Shown here: in pieces, positions 17,632-25,606 of the stretch
How the letters are laid out: each line of letters opens with the position of its first letter
Position numbering within the stretch: position 1 is the stretch's first letter
Assembly: GCA_964526225.1 (NCBI GenBank)
Contig: CAZGLL010000001.1
Span: 1 to 64,000, forward strand
DNA: 64,000 bases
DNA from: DRYM01 sp964526225
GTDB taxonomy: Archaea > Thermoproteota > Thermoprotei_A > EX4484-217-1
Direction: 5' to 3'
The notes under the pieces: model-generated
Seen by the model: the letters and a program-made list of their open reading frames with translations, nothing else
What the model was told of the DNA's origin: nothing
The model's database searches: none
Translations under genes and position numbers: made by a program

Positions 17632-18603
17632 TTAATAATACCAAGTCTTAATGAACTTGTGCTCTGTAATGCTCCTATCTACTTTGTTTAAGAAAGCATC
17701 GCAAATTTCGAGAAATGGACAATGTTTAAACCCCGTACAGTTCGTGCAATTAGGTAGTGGTTTTACGCAGCAAGTTCTTCCAAATGACCAAAGGAAATCA
17801 TCTAGTATTAGCGGTGAAATATCGGTTTTTACGGAAATAAGTTTATAGGCCTTCCTCACAGTTAACCTTATTATTACGTCTTCTTCCAATGAAAATTCTA
17901 CGCCTTTAAGTATTTTCTTAACGATTTCTCCATCCAACTTAACTATTCCTAACCTGAACGCGATTCTCACTAAATGATTATCAACAGGTACGTGTAAGTT
18001 CTCTACGTCAATAGGTTTGAATAAGCCCCTTCTCTCAAGGAACTTCACGAGCAAGAAGGCTTTCTTTTCAACGGGGTCTTCATATGCTCTAAAAGTTTTT
18101 AACCTATCAATGAAGCCTCCTCTTAGGCTATATAGTTTCCCCCTACTTTCGCTTATAAGATTAAGTACTTTTCCACGATAAAGTCTTGTCAATTTTAAAC
18201 CCAGATCTTTAAGAAGCATCGTCCTAACATTTAAATCCCGTATCTTAGCGTTATCAATGCATAGCCAATTACGAACATCATTGATCTTTATTTTTGCTAG
18301 GTTTTTTGGATCGAAAAATCCTGGATCCTCTTTAAACTTTAAAATGCCCAAACGGTAAAGTAAATCTGCTCCATGATACTTTTTACCGTTAATTATTGCT
18401 TCATAAGGTTTCCCCTTATAGCTTGTCCTATGATCTAGAGCAACCATAACAATAAAGTATCTGGATACTTCTTCGGGATCCCTATTTGCATCCGGATAAT
18501 ATTCTGGGTTATCGAATGTATCTAATGATTGCAGTTGCGTTTCTTTAATTTTTGCAAAGACCTTTGATACTTCAGCTATTTTCTCATAGCTTAATTTTAT
18601 CAT
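17632..18603 (-). CDS. Endonuclease III-like Fe-S protein, predicted DNA glycosylase relative
   Basis: A 323-residue protein whose C-terminal third resembles endonuclease III: PVDNHLVRIAFRLG, with D208 at the catalytic aspartate position, followed by C279-x6-C286-x2-C289-x5-C295, the exact 4Fe-4S spacing of Nth. The usual helix-hairpin-helix GxGxKT with the catalytic lysine is not visible. The first 170 residues are an extra domain (ALDHRTSYKGK and HGADLLYRLG are distinctive). Its start overlaps the dUTPase stop by 4 bases, which argues for a shared role in uracil or nucleotide-damage control, though activity is unproven. Confidence 0.7.
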   Translation of the reverse strand: MIKLSYEKIAEVSKVFAKIKETQLQSLDTFDNPEYYPDANRDPEEVSRYFIVMVALDHRTSYKGKPYEAIINGKKYHGADLLYRLGILKFKEDPGFFDPKNLAKIKINDVRNWLCIDNAKIRDLNVRTMLLKDLGLKLTRLYRGKVLNLISESRGKLYSLRGGFIDRLKTFRAYEDPVEKKAFLLVKFLERRGLFKPIDVENLHVPVDNHLVRIAFRLGIVKLDGEIVKKILKGVEFSLEEDVIIRLTVRKAYKLISVKTDISPLILDDFLWSFGRTCCVKPLPNCTNCTGFKHCPFLEICDAFLNKVDRSITEHKFIKTWYY

Positions 18604-19079
18604 AAATTCTCCCCCTTATATCTGCCATCATATATTTTCGTAGGCTTCTCGAGAAGTTTTATGAAAATCAATTGGGCTATTCTAGCATTCTTTTCCAGTA
18701 TAACGTTTTCGGAATGTACTAGCAATAATACTTCGCTTCTACCATAATATCCTGGGTCCCAAAGTGCACATCGTACATCGACACCCATTCTTAAAAGCGA
18801 TGATCTTGGAAAACACATAGCAATAGCGTCGACGGGTACCTCAATTATCTCGTTAACAACAACTTTATACGCGCCTTTCTTGAGTTGCCAAATATTATTT
18901 ACTGGATGTAATTCTTCATATTGTGGAAGCCTTCTTTCACGTAGTCCAATAAGTCCCTTTCCAACTATTTTAAATATCTTATTAACTGTTAGGTCGATTC
19001 CAGCAGGTTGAATTTGCAGTTCTTCATCTATGAGGTTTTTAAGGTAAGCTTTGGCTAAATATCCTGGAATAACCATCAT
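18600..19079 (-). CDS. dut: dUTPase / dCTP deaminase family protein
   Basis: A 159-residue protein of the trimeric dUTPase/dCTP-deaminase fold. Motifs in order are QPAGIDL (24-30), PRSSLLRMG (91-99), WDPGYYGR (107-114) and ARIAQLIF (132-139). The archaeal subfamily with this pattern is generally annotated as dUTP pyrophosphatase, which lowers dUTP and supplies dUMP. A bifunctional deaminase cannot be excluded by eye. It is translationally coupled (ATGA) to the endonuclease III-like gene downstream. Start is ATG 19079, with a second ATG one codon on. Confidence 0.85.
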   Translation of the reverse strand: MMVIPGYLAKAYLKNLIDEELQIQPAGIDLTVNKIFKIVGKGLIGLRERRLPQYEELHPVNNIWQLKKGAYKVVVNEIIEVPVDAIAMCFPRSSLLRMGVDVRCALWDPGYYGRSEVLLLVHSENVILEKNARIAQLIFIKLLEKPTKIYDGRYKGENL

Positions 19080-19138
19080 TTATCCCTTATGCTGTCTCGT
19101 ACCTAGTTGTATAGAAAAATATTTTGCCATTTCAAAAA

Positions 19139-19196
19139 TTTTAAGGGGGTAAAGCTTAAATTTTATAATGTCCCCCCCTTTTAAAGGGGGTGTTAG
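19139..19196 (+). promoter_or_regulatory. GC-box palindrome in the promoter/leader of AdoMetDC-family paralogue 2
   Basis: A TATA-like AATTTTATAA (about 19158-19167) is followed by an 8-base inverted repeat, CCCCCTTT-T-AAAGGGGG (19174-19190), then GTGTTAGGGGG and the ATG at 19203. A further TTAAGGGGG sits at 19141-19149. The repeat falls where transcription should start, so it could be an operator or fold in a short leader. A TTAAGGGGGG box also lies in the promoter of paralogue 1 (7958-7967). Confidence 0.55.
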
Positions 19197-19202
19197 GGGG
19201 CG

Positions 19203-19589
19203 ATGACTGGGCTAGCAACTTTAGAGTATCAAGAGCAACAGCCGAAGGTCATAGGGAAACATGTTTACGGTAACCTATATGGTTGTGACGAAGAAGTTTT
19301 AATGAATGAGGAGCTCCTTAGGGAAATTGTTATTAATGCTGTTAAAATAGGTAATATGACTCTTCTCGATGTAAAATCGTGGAAGATAGGTTTAGGGGTA
19401 AGTGTTTTAGCTATTGTTCTCGAAAGCCATATTGCAGTTCATACATGGCCTGAATACAGGTTTGCAACAGTTGACGTATATTCTTGCGGATCACATACGG
19501 ATCCTGAAAGTGCCTTTGATTACATAGCGAAGATGTTGAAAGCTAAGAGAATTGTTAGAAACTATGCTGATAGGTCATATCTGGAATAG
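19203..19589 (+). CDS. Pyruvoyl AdoMet/arginine decarboxylase proenzyme, paralogue 2
   Basis: A 128-residue member of the AdoMetDC family. The cleavage site is E74-S75 (IVLESHI), with H80 (AVHTWP) and C95 (YSCG) as the other active-site residues. It keeps the KVIGKHVYGNLYGCD N-terminus seen in both crenarchaeal decarboxylases. In characterised Sulfolobus paralogues substrate choice is set by the beta chain, upstream of the serine; this copy has a shorter loop there than paralogue 1. One of the two should make agmatine from arginine and the other decarboxylated AdoMet. Confidence 0.9.
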   Translation: MTGLATLEYQEQQPKVIGKHVYGNLYGCDEEVLMNEELLREIVINAVKIGNMTLLDVKSWKIGLGVSVLAIVLESHIAVHTWPEYRFATVDVYSCGSHTDPESAFDYIAKMLKAKRIVRNYADRSYLE

Positions 19590-19636
19590 GGTTTAGCGTT
19601 CAAAACATCCCTGGAGTTCAAGTTGTTTTTGTCGAT

Positions 19637-20095
19637 TCAACGTGTTCTTATGAGCTTTTCAACTTTAGATAGGTAACGTGCTGTTTTAACAGCTTTATCT
19701 GATATTTCAATAACCTCCCCCTTATGGATAACGTAATGGTTAATTCTAGTTCCAGGTATTAGTTTTCTACATTCTTCAACCATCATATGAAGTTGCACAC
19801 AGTGAGGACTACCATCAACTGTGAGAACCGTTACTTCCTCTAACATGCAGGACTTCATCATTGTAGCTAGCTTAAAACCCACCATGTTCATATGCTCCCA
19901 CTCTAAACATACAGCCAAAGGTACCCTATCTTCAATGAACTTCTTTAAAACTTCCGGATGTTCATCTTTAACGCATGTACCATATATGAGAATTTTTCTT
20001 TTCCCCCTTATTACCCTAGAGCAAGCATTTGTATCTATGAGCCTTCTGAACTCGAAAATCACAATCACCCTTAAAGGTTTTCTTCTCAGATACAT
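19637..20095 (-). CDS. Unknown cysteine-containing protein
   Basis: A 152-residue protein I cannot name. It has an alpha/beta look: a strand RKILIYGTCVKDEHPEVLKK, a second strand VPLAVCLEWEHMN, a third EEVTVLTVDGSPHCVQLHM, and a final helix. Several cysteines sit at strand ends (GTC, AVC, SPHC), a pattern that could ligate an Fe-S cluster or metal. It is divergent from the geranylgeranyl reductase-like gene (31 bases), so they may share a promoter region. Confidence 0.6.
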   Translation of the reverse strand: MYLRRKPLRVIVIFEFRRLIDTNACSRVIRGKRKILIYGTCVKDEHPEVLKKFIEDRVPLAVCLEWEHMNMVGFKLATMMKSCMLEEVTVLTVDGSPHCVQLHMMVEECRKLIPGTRINHYVIHKGEVIEISDKAVKTARYLSKVEKLIRTR

Positions 20096-20126
20096 TTATC
20101 ATTGCTTTACAAGTATATTTTAAACT

Positions 20127-21302
20127 ATGCGAGAATATAATATAGTGGTAATAGGCTTAGGACCGGCCGGGCTTTCTCTACTTTACTTCCTTAAAAAGCT
20201 TAAATTTAATGGCAATATTCTAAGTGTTGAAGCTAAGAGAGAAGTAGGGTTAAACAAGCATTGTGCGGGTCTTGTAAGTTCGTCTTTTGTGAAATTTATG
20301 TGGCCTATTACTAAGAGAACAATAATCAATAAGTTAACATTATTTACTATAACAACTTTTTCGACAAAAAAAGAAGTTAACGTTAAGTTATTTGAAGAAG
20401 CCTATGTTATAGATAGGGTAATGTATGAGAAATTACTCTACGAAGAAATTTCAACTTTTAGTGATTACATATTTAAAAAGCAAGCAATAGATATCGCAGG
20501 AAACATTGTTAACTTAAAAGGAGAAAGCAAGGTTAAAGCGGAAGTAATCATTGTTGCTGAGGGCTCAGTTCATAGGCTTAGAAGAAAAATCTTCAGGAAC
20601 ATAAGGAAAGTAAGGAAGGTATTTGGAATTCAAGAGGATATAGTTGCTAAACCGCAAAATACATCTTCCTTCACGGTAGTATTTACAGATACTTATGCTA
20701 AGGGATTTTTCGGCTGGGTTATTCCATTAAGTGATAAGAGTGTTAGAGTAGGAATAGGTGGAGTTAAAGTATCCGTCGAAGCTCTTAGATATTTCGTGAA
20801 GCTTTTAGTAAAAAGAAATTTCATTTCCGAACCTATTAAATACGGGAAACCCTTCGGTGGAATAATACTGACTACACCGCCAAGCAAAACAGATCATAGA
20901 GGTAACGTTATCTTTTTAGGTGATTCAGGGCTTCATGTTAAACCAATAACTGGGGGCGGACTCTATATACATTCGTTATTTTCTAAATCGTTAGCTAAGT
21001 CCTTAGCTACGATAAACAATTTAAGCGACGCAAGCTTTCTCAGAAAATATTATAATGAAACATCTAGTTTGCGTAGAAAGCTTAAGATTCAAGGATTACT
21101 AGCTAAAATACTTCATGAGCTAAGTGAGAGAACAAAAACCGAAATAGTTAACGAAATTAGCAACGAAGAGTTTTACTTAAGGAATTATGATTTCCACGAA
21201 GAAGATATTCTATCATTTATCACGAAGTCTTCATTTATAAAGAGCATTATTAAGCATTGTCCCTCAATTATGACGGCATTCTTACGAAAAACGGTTCAAT
21301 AA
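20127..21302 (+). CDS. Geranylgeranyl reductase-like FAD-dependent oxidoreductase, copy 1
   Basis: A 391-residue flavoprotein. The N-terminal FAD-binding motif is IVVIGLGPAGLSLL (about 5-18), HCAGLVSS (about 47-54) marks the GGR/lycopene-cyclase superfamily, and the second FAD motif is FLGDSGLHVKPITGGGLY (about 269-286). GGR-type enzymes saturate the isoprenoid chains of archaeal membrane lipids or prenyl precursors. A second, longer GGR is at 51920. This copy has a basic alpha-helical tail and may act on a different prenyl substrate. It overlaps the convergent gene at 21268 by 35 bases. Confidence 0.82.
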   Translation: MREYNIVVIGLGPAGLSLLYFLKKLKFNGNILSVEAKREVGLNKHCAGLVSSSFVKFMWPITKRTIINKLTLFTITTFSTKKEVNVKLFEEAYVIDRVMYEKLLYEEISTFSDYIFKKQAIDIAGNIVNLKGESKVKAEVIIVAEGSVHRLRRKIFRNIRKVRKVFGIQEDIVAKPQNTSSFTVVFTDTYAKGFFGWVIPLSDKSVRVGIGGVKVSVEALRYFVKLLVKRNFISEPIKYGKPFGGIILTTPPSKTDHRGNVIFLGDSGLHVKPITGGGLYIHSLFSKSLAKSLATINNLSDASFLRKYYNETSSLRRKLKIQGLLAKILHELSERTKTEIVNEISNEEFYLRNYDFHEEDILSFITKSSFIKSIIKHCPSIMTAFLRKTVQ

Positions 21303-21864
21303 CACATGATGACACTGTTGAAACATAGCTAACAATAATGATCCCAACAAGACCTGCTAACGCAATAAGGTAAGTATATTCCCCTATAGGTTTGTTTCGA
21401 AATCTCGAAATTATTATTTGAAATATTCCTCCTTGCAAAAGAGAAATAGATATAACATCTCCGATAATGAGTGGAACATACATTGTCACAATATTGTAGC
21501 TATTTCTCTCCAAAAGACCTAGGAAAAGACCTTCAGCAAAATAAGTATATGCAACATATGGCGGAATAAGCGTTGACATTATTGTTGTCGAAATTCGTGA
21601 TAAACTGACTAAATTAAATAAGTAAAAAGCGTTACCTTGCTTAGAACCAGTAACTACATTGAAAAGATCATTACAAAGCCTAGTCATAGGAGATTCCTTT
21701 ATCTCTTCATATAGTGGAGATATTACTGAGCTAGCGTATGAGGGATTAGTTAACGAAATAGTTAGTCCGAAAGCTATAGACAATGTATATATTACCATAA
21801 AAGCTATTGGTAGCACTTTACTCCATATTTCAAGTTCTGCTCTTAAGAAAATTTTACCTTCCAC
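21268..21864 (-). CDS. Multi-span membrane protein, SpoIIM-like
   Basis: A 198-residue protein with about four hydrophobic segments (about 16-40, 84-110, 125-148 and 162-190). The NPSY and GNAF segments, the SLSRIS turn and the pattern of segments resemble SpoIIM/DUF95-type membrane proteins, but the match is loose and no catalytic residues are visible. A role in membrane organisation is only a guess. The 3' end overlaps the convergent flavoprotein gene. Confidence 0.55.
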   Translation of the reverse strand: MEGKIFLRAELEIWSKVLPIAFMVIYTLSIAFGLTISLTNPSYASSVISPLYEEIKESPMTRLCNDLFNVVTGSKQGNAFYLFNLVSLSRISTTIMSTLIPPYVAYTYFAEGLFLGLLERNSYNIVTMYVPLIIGDVISISLLQGGIFQIIISRFRNKPIGEYTYLIALAGLVGIIIVSYVSTVSSCVIEPFFVRMPS

Positions 21865-21951
21865 TACTAAACTCCTCTCGCTCGTAGAAATTTTGGAAAG
21901 AAATCACTATATAAATGTGAAGCTTCCTTTTTATAATTAAGGAGTATAGCC

Positions 21952-22236
21952 TTGGTTCTTTGCGAGATCTGTGAAAGGAAAGAAGCAGAACACATTTGTA
22001 AATTCTGTGGTAGAAATGTATGTAGTATACATATTTCTAACGGTATTTGTTCTATTTGCGAACTAACTCTTTGTGAGAAATGCCGTAAATACCATGCTAT
22101 AGGTTATTGCAAAATATGTGGTAGAGTACTTTGTGAAGATTGTTTAATCCAAGTTTCCCTTGTCGAATATGTTTGTATGGATTGTTGTACTAAATACTTA
22201 GGTAAAGAGGGAAAAATTAAGAACCCTCTTTCCTAA
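21952..22236 (+). CDS. Cysteine-rich zinc-finger protein (B-box-like)
   Basis: A 94-residue protein with several CxxC pairs in series: CEIC, CKFC, CSIC, CEKC, CKIC, CEDC and CMDC, with histidines between (HISNG, YHAIG). The spacing resembles a tandem B-box or treble-clef zinc protein that would bind three or four zinc ions. Start is TTG 21952, supported by GGAG 8 bases upstream; no ATG occurs at the N-terminus. Role unknown, perhaps a protein or RNA adaptor. Convergent overlap of 20 bases with L13e. Confidence 0.75.
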   Translation: MVLCEICERKEAEHICKFCGRNVCSIHISNGICSICELTLCEKCRKYHAIGYCKICGRVLCEDCLIQVSLVEYVCMDCCTKYLGKEGKIKNPLS

Positions 22237-22462
22237 GGGCTTTAAGAAATTCCCTAAGTAATTTCACATTTACTTCATGTTTAGATCTTCTTCTTTTATC
22301 AACATATAAGCCTAGCCTTCTTGCTCTATCCATAGTTAAGCCTACTTCCTTAAGTTCTAAAATGCTAAAACCTCTTCCCTCCCTCCATTTAGGTGGAAGT
22401 TTTCCTTGACTAATGAGTTTTGGCGTTTTAACTAGTGCTTTCAGCGGTTTTTTCTCCGCCAT
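22217..22462 (-). CDS. rpl13e: Large-subunit ribosomal protein L13e
   Basis: An 81-residue L13e, a ribosomal protein restricted to eukaryotes and some archaea. The family core is clear: REGRGFSILELKEVGL, then ARRLGLYVDKRRRSKHEVNV and a helical end. ATG 22462 is chosen over ATG 22480 because GGTGCT precedes it at a good distance and the resulting N-terminus (MAEKKPLKAL) is typical. Its presence supports placement in Thermoproteota or close relatives. Confidence 0.9.
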   Translation of the reverse strand: MAEKKPLKALVKTPKLISQGKLPPKWREGRGFSILELKEVGLTMDRARRLGLYVDKRRRSKHEVNVKLLREFLKALRKEGS

Positions 22463-22522
22463 TTTCAGCACCTTTACCATAACCTTCTTTCTAATTTCTA
22501 AGTAAAATTATTTAGGGGTATT

Positions 22523-22981
22523 TTAAGGTATCTTTAGTCTAAAATCTTCTTTAACAACATTTAATGCGATACTAGTGTTTGTGCTAATAACGTAAGGTTT
22601 AGCTAATAGGTTTTTTATAAAATCGTTAAGCTCTCTTATGGATCTAAATTTCGCTACTACAATTACATCGAATTCTCCGGTTACATCATAAACAGCACAG
22701 ACGTTAGGATGTTTAGCTACATCTCTTTCAACATTAAGTATGTGTTTACCATCTGCCTTTATTAGAACTAAAGCTGTAACATCGTATCCTACTCTACCGT
22801 AATCTACTTGAACAGAAAAGCCCTTAATAACTCCTTTAGCCTGAAGTTTTCTTATTCTTAAATGTACTGTTCCTACAGAAACTCCTAACCTTCTAGCCAA
22901 TTCTCTATACGTTATTCTAGGGTTTCCGATTAATTCGTTAAGTATTTTTTTATCTAATTCATCGAGGTTTTTATCCAACAT
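22523..22981 (-). CDS. Lrp/AsnC family transcriptional regulator
   Basis: A 152-residue Lrp-type regulator. The N-terminal helix-turn-helix (about 5-60) contains LDKKILNELIGNPRITYRELA and GVSVGTVHLRIRKLQAKGVI. The C-terminal RAM/ACT-like domain (about 70-148) contains VYDVTGEFDVIVVAKF, the usual effector-binding region. It binds DNA as an octamer or dimer and typically senses amino acids. It is monocistronic and divergent from the DUF211 gene; the shared region has a TTAAATACTTATAA TATA box. Confidence 0.92.
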   Translation of the reverse strand: MLDKNLDELDKKILNELIGNPRITYRELARRLGVSVGTVHLRIRKLQAKGVIKGFSVQVDYGRVGYDVTALVLIKADGKHILNVERDVAKHPNVCAVYDVTGEFDVIVVAKFRSIRELNDFIKNLLAKPYVISTNTSIALNVVKEDFRLKIP

Positions 22982-23107
22982 TTTCGCTCACAATAACCTT
23001 CAAACTCTAAATATGGGTCTTAAACGTTTCTCAAATGACCATTTTTGTTAAATACTTATAAGCTAATTCTCTATAAAAATAGTGTTGAACAGGTGATTGG
23101 GGAAGGT

Positions 23108-23404
23108 ATGGATAAAATAAGACGCTTAGTTCTAGATGTACTTAAGCCATTGAAAGATCCTTCAGTTATTGATGTAGCTAAAGCATTAGCTAATGTTAAA
23201 GGTGTAAGAGCAGTCAATGTTACCGTAAATGAAGTAGATGTTGAAACAATGGGACTCATAATAACTATCGAAGGAGACGATATTGACTATAGAGAAGTAG
23301 AGGAGGTTCTTAGGAATGTTGGAGCAGTAATACATAGCGTTGACCAAGTTGTTGTTGGTGAAAAAATTATTGAAACAGCAGTAACTATTCAGAATAGAAC
23401 GTAG
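23108..23404 (+). CDS. DUF211 family protein
   Basis: A 98-residue DUF211 protein, a ferredoxin-like fold found widely in archaea: MDKIRRLVLDVLKPL, KGVRAVNVTVNEVDVET and a C-terminal VDQVVVGEKI. The function is unknown; known structures suggest small-ligand or metal binding by an oligomer. ATG 23108 is preferred to the upstream frame opening at 23045, because GGTGATT lies just before it and the extra N-terminus is not seen in the family. Convergent with the MetRS beta gene. Confidence 0.85.
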   Translation: MDKIRRLVLDVLKPLKDPSVIDVAKALANVKGVRAVNVTVNEVDVETMGLIITIEGDDIDYREVEEVLRNVGAVIHSVDQVVVGEKIIETAVTIQNRT

Positions 23405-23408
23405 AAAC

Positions 23409-23741
23409 CTAGCAAACCTTAGCTCCAGGCTCTGGCTCATCATCAACCGTTAGTACTCTTGGTTTCCCTTTAGGACAGTTAGCTGCTAATATCATTCCTT
23501 GACTAACATAGCCTCTAATAATTTTCGGTTTCAAGTTAGCTACAACTATAAGTCTTCTATTGACTAAGCTTTCCGGAGAATACACATCACCTATGCCAGC
23601 TATAATTTGTCTTTCACCTAATTCTCCAAGATCGATTATTAGTTTTAAAAGCTTTGTTCCTGGAATACGTTCAGCAGATTTTACAACACCAACTCTTAAG
23701 TCTACTTTAGAGAATTCTTCAATAGTTATTTGTTCACCCAT
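23409..23741 (-). CDS. metG2: Methionyl-tRNA synthetase beta subunit / tRNA-binding OB-fold protein
   Basis: A 110-residue Trbp111/EMAP-II-type OB-fold. DLRVGVVKSAERIPGTKLLKL, IAGIG, NLKPKIIRGYVSQGMILA and a C-terminal EPGAKV are diagnostic. The catalytic MetRS at 33794 ends without this domain, so the synthetase is split into two genes as in several archaea, and this protein would bind the tRNA elbow for it. The divergent neighbour is TYW3; a perfect 12-base palindrome lies between them. Confidence 0.9.
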   Translation of the reverse strand: MGEQITIEEFSKVDLRVGVVKSAERIPGTKLLKLIIDLGELGERQIIAGIGDVYSPESLVNRRLIVVANLKPKIIRGYVSQGMILAANCPKGKPRVLTVDDEPEPGAKVC

Positions 23742-23763
23742 GAACTATCACCTTAACTAGAAA

Positions 23764-23775
23764 GTACATATGTAC
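23764..23775. promoter_or_regulatory. Perfect palindrome GTACATATGTAC between divergent genes
   Basis: A 12-base perfect palindrome lies 22 bases upstream of the MetRS beta start (23741) and about 56 bases upstream of the TYW3 start (23831). Its symmetry and position fit an operator for a dimeric regulator, but a single short palindrome in AT-rich DNA can be chance. Confidence 0.35.
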
Positions 23776-23830
23776 ATAGAAAACAGTGTAACTTATAAGT
23801 ATATATTAATTTAGGAGCTTAACGAAAAGG

Positions 23831-24442
23831 ATGAAAGTAATGCATGTTAACTTTAAGGTATGGAGTGAGAGAAGAAAAGCTTTCATGAAAAGATTAAAGA
23901 GAGATAAAGAAACAGGGTATTTTGATAAAGAACTGGAATCAATAGTTGACCTACTCAATAGTTTCGATGACATGTTTACTACAAGTAGTTGTGCTGGAAG
24001 GCTCATGATTTTTTCTTCGGAAAAACCATGGGATAAGAAAACAATAAAGATTTATTTGAAATCTCATGAGCCTATAAGTGTAAGTGATGTTAAGAAAATA
24101 ATCGATAATGTTGTAGATGATAACCTATGGTTCGTTATGCAACCCCCCATAATCCATGTATCATGTTCTACTGTTGAAAGAGCTCAAGAACTTTTAAAAA
24201 TAGCTAGGAATGTAGGGTTTAAACATAGTGGAATAATAAGTTTCTCTCGAAATGGTATTCATGTTGAATTACAGGGCAATGAACATTTAGAATTTCCTTT
24301 AAGAATTCGTGGAAAAACTATTATTAGAAAGCGTTATTTAGGCGAACTCGTAAAGTGGGCAAATAACTTACTGCTTAGATCTAAAGAGAAGATATTTAAA
24401 CTGGAGCTTGAAATCAGAAGTAAATGGTTAGGAGAAGGGTGA
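23831..24442 (+). CDS. taw3: tRNA wybutosine-synthesis methyltransferase TYW3/Taw3
   Basis: A 203-residue TYW3 homologue. The signature SSCAGR (about 55-60) follows the DMFTTSSCAGR strand; later WFVMQPPIIHVSC and the FSRNGIHVEL motif complete the fold. TYW3 N4-methylates the tricyclic base at position 37 of tRNA-Phe in wyosine-type modification. The Trm5-like gene at 25607 belongs to the same pathway, with only PhoH-KH in between. ATG 23831 is used; ATG 23840 is possible. Confidence 0.9.
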   Translation: MKVMHVNFKVWSERRKAFMKRLKRDKETGYFDKELESIVDLLNSFDDMFTTSSCAGRLMIFSSEKPWDKKTIKIYLKSHEPISVSDVKKIIDNVVDDNLWFVMQPPIIHVSCSTVERAQELLKIARNVGFKHSGIISFSRNGIHVELQGNEHLEFPLRIRGKTIIRKRYLGELVKWANNLLLRSKEKIFKLELEIRSKWLGEG

Positions 24443-24448
24443 AGGCAT

Positions 24449-25603
24449 ATGTCTACGCGGAAGACGCCGCTTGACATAATTAAACCTTTAAGTCCAGGGC
24501 AAGAAGAATTACTTAATGTGTTAAAGGATAAAAGTTATGATATAATAGGTGTTTTTGGACCTACTGGAACAGGTAAAAGCTTATTATCGATAGCTTATGG
24601 CATTTCCGAAGTTATCAAAGGTAATTATAGGAGGTTTATAATAGCTAGACCATTAATAGACATTGTTTCTGAAAGAGAAGTTACTGCAATAGAGTTAGGT
24701 AAACTATACTATGAACTGACCGCAGCATACATTAGAGACATACTTTCAGAATTTATTGAGTGGAGTATTATTGAAAACCTAATTAAAGAGGAAAAGGTTC
24801 TTTTAGTAGACATTCACTTCTTAAGGGGTAGAACATTTGATGACACAATAATTTTTCTAGATGATGCGCAAAACGTTCCTCCTGAAAGCTCGTTAGAGCT
24901 ACTTATGAGAATGGGCAGTAATTCCAGAATGATCATAGCGGGGGATCCTGTGTTTCAAAAGAATCCGGAGGTTCAAGTTGATGGAGCAACACTACTAAGA
25001 GAAGCATTAATTGGCGAGGAAAACGCTACAGTAGTTGATTTAGGAATTAAAGATATCGTTAGAATAGGCGCTAAAAGAGGGATAAAGCTACTTTTAGAAA
25101 TAAGAATGAGAAAAAGAAAGCTTAACGAACTTGAAACGAAAATTTATGATGCTGCAAAAATTTACGCACCAGATGCAGACATAATAACAGTGGTTGAATT
25201 TCTTGAAGAAAAGAAGAAATTCGAAATAACTAGCGAACATACGCCTGATGCTCTAATAATAGTTAAGGAGGGTCACTTAGGAAGGCTCGTTGGCAGGGGT
25301 GGTGAGAGAATAATCAAATTGGAAGAGGAGGTTGGTTTAAAAATAAGAGGCATCCAGCTTACATTGGACTTTAAAGAGCTTGTAAGAGCAATACATCCTG
25401 TAAGCTGGATTCACAAGCATGTAGTAGATGCAGACTTTGCAGGGCCAAACTTGGTCTTTAGGGTGAGAAGTAGCGAATTCGGACCTTTCGTAGGCCAAAA
25501 AGGATTCTATGTGAAATTTATGGATTCAGTACTAAGGAAGCTTATAGGTGTAGGTGCTCGTGCTCTCGAAGTAGAAGAGAAAAAGAGGAAAGGAAAAAGG
25601 TAA
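24449..25603 (+). CDS. PhoH-like ATPase with C-terminal KH domain
   Basis: A 384-residue protein. Residues 15-210 form a PhoH P-loop ATPase: Walker A GPTGTGKS at 37-44, Walker B FLDDAQ at about 136-141, and sensor region RMIIAGDP. Residues about 255-310 are a KH RNA-binding domain with GRLVGRGGERI. The rest is a conserved archaeal tail containing a second GxxG-like GPFVGQKG. PhoH-KH proteins are thought to be RNA helicases or RNA-remodelling ATPases. It begins 6 bases after TYW3, so it is probably in one operon with a tRNA-modification gene. Confidence 0.85.
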   Translation: MSTRKTPLDIIKPLSPGQEELLNVLKDKSYDIIGVFGPTGTGKSLLSIAYGISEVIKGNYRRFIIARPLIDIVSEREVTAIELGKLYYELTAAYIRDILSEFIEWSIIENLIKEEKVLLVDIHFLRGRTFDDTIIFLDDAQNVPPESSLELLMRMGSNSRMIIAGDPVFQKNPEVQVDGATLLREALIGEENATVVDLGIKDIVRIGAKRGIKLLLEIRMRKRKLNELETKIYDAAKIYAPDADIITVVEFLEEKKKFEITSEHTPDALIIVKEGHLGRLVGRGGERIIKLEEEVGLKIRGIQLTLDFKELVRAIHPVSWIHKHVVDADFAGPNLVFRVRSSEFGPFVGQKGFYVKFMDSVLRKLIGVGARALEVEEKKRKGKR

Positions 25604-25606
25604 ACA

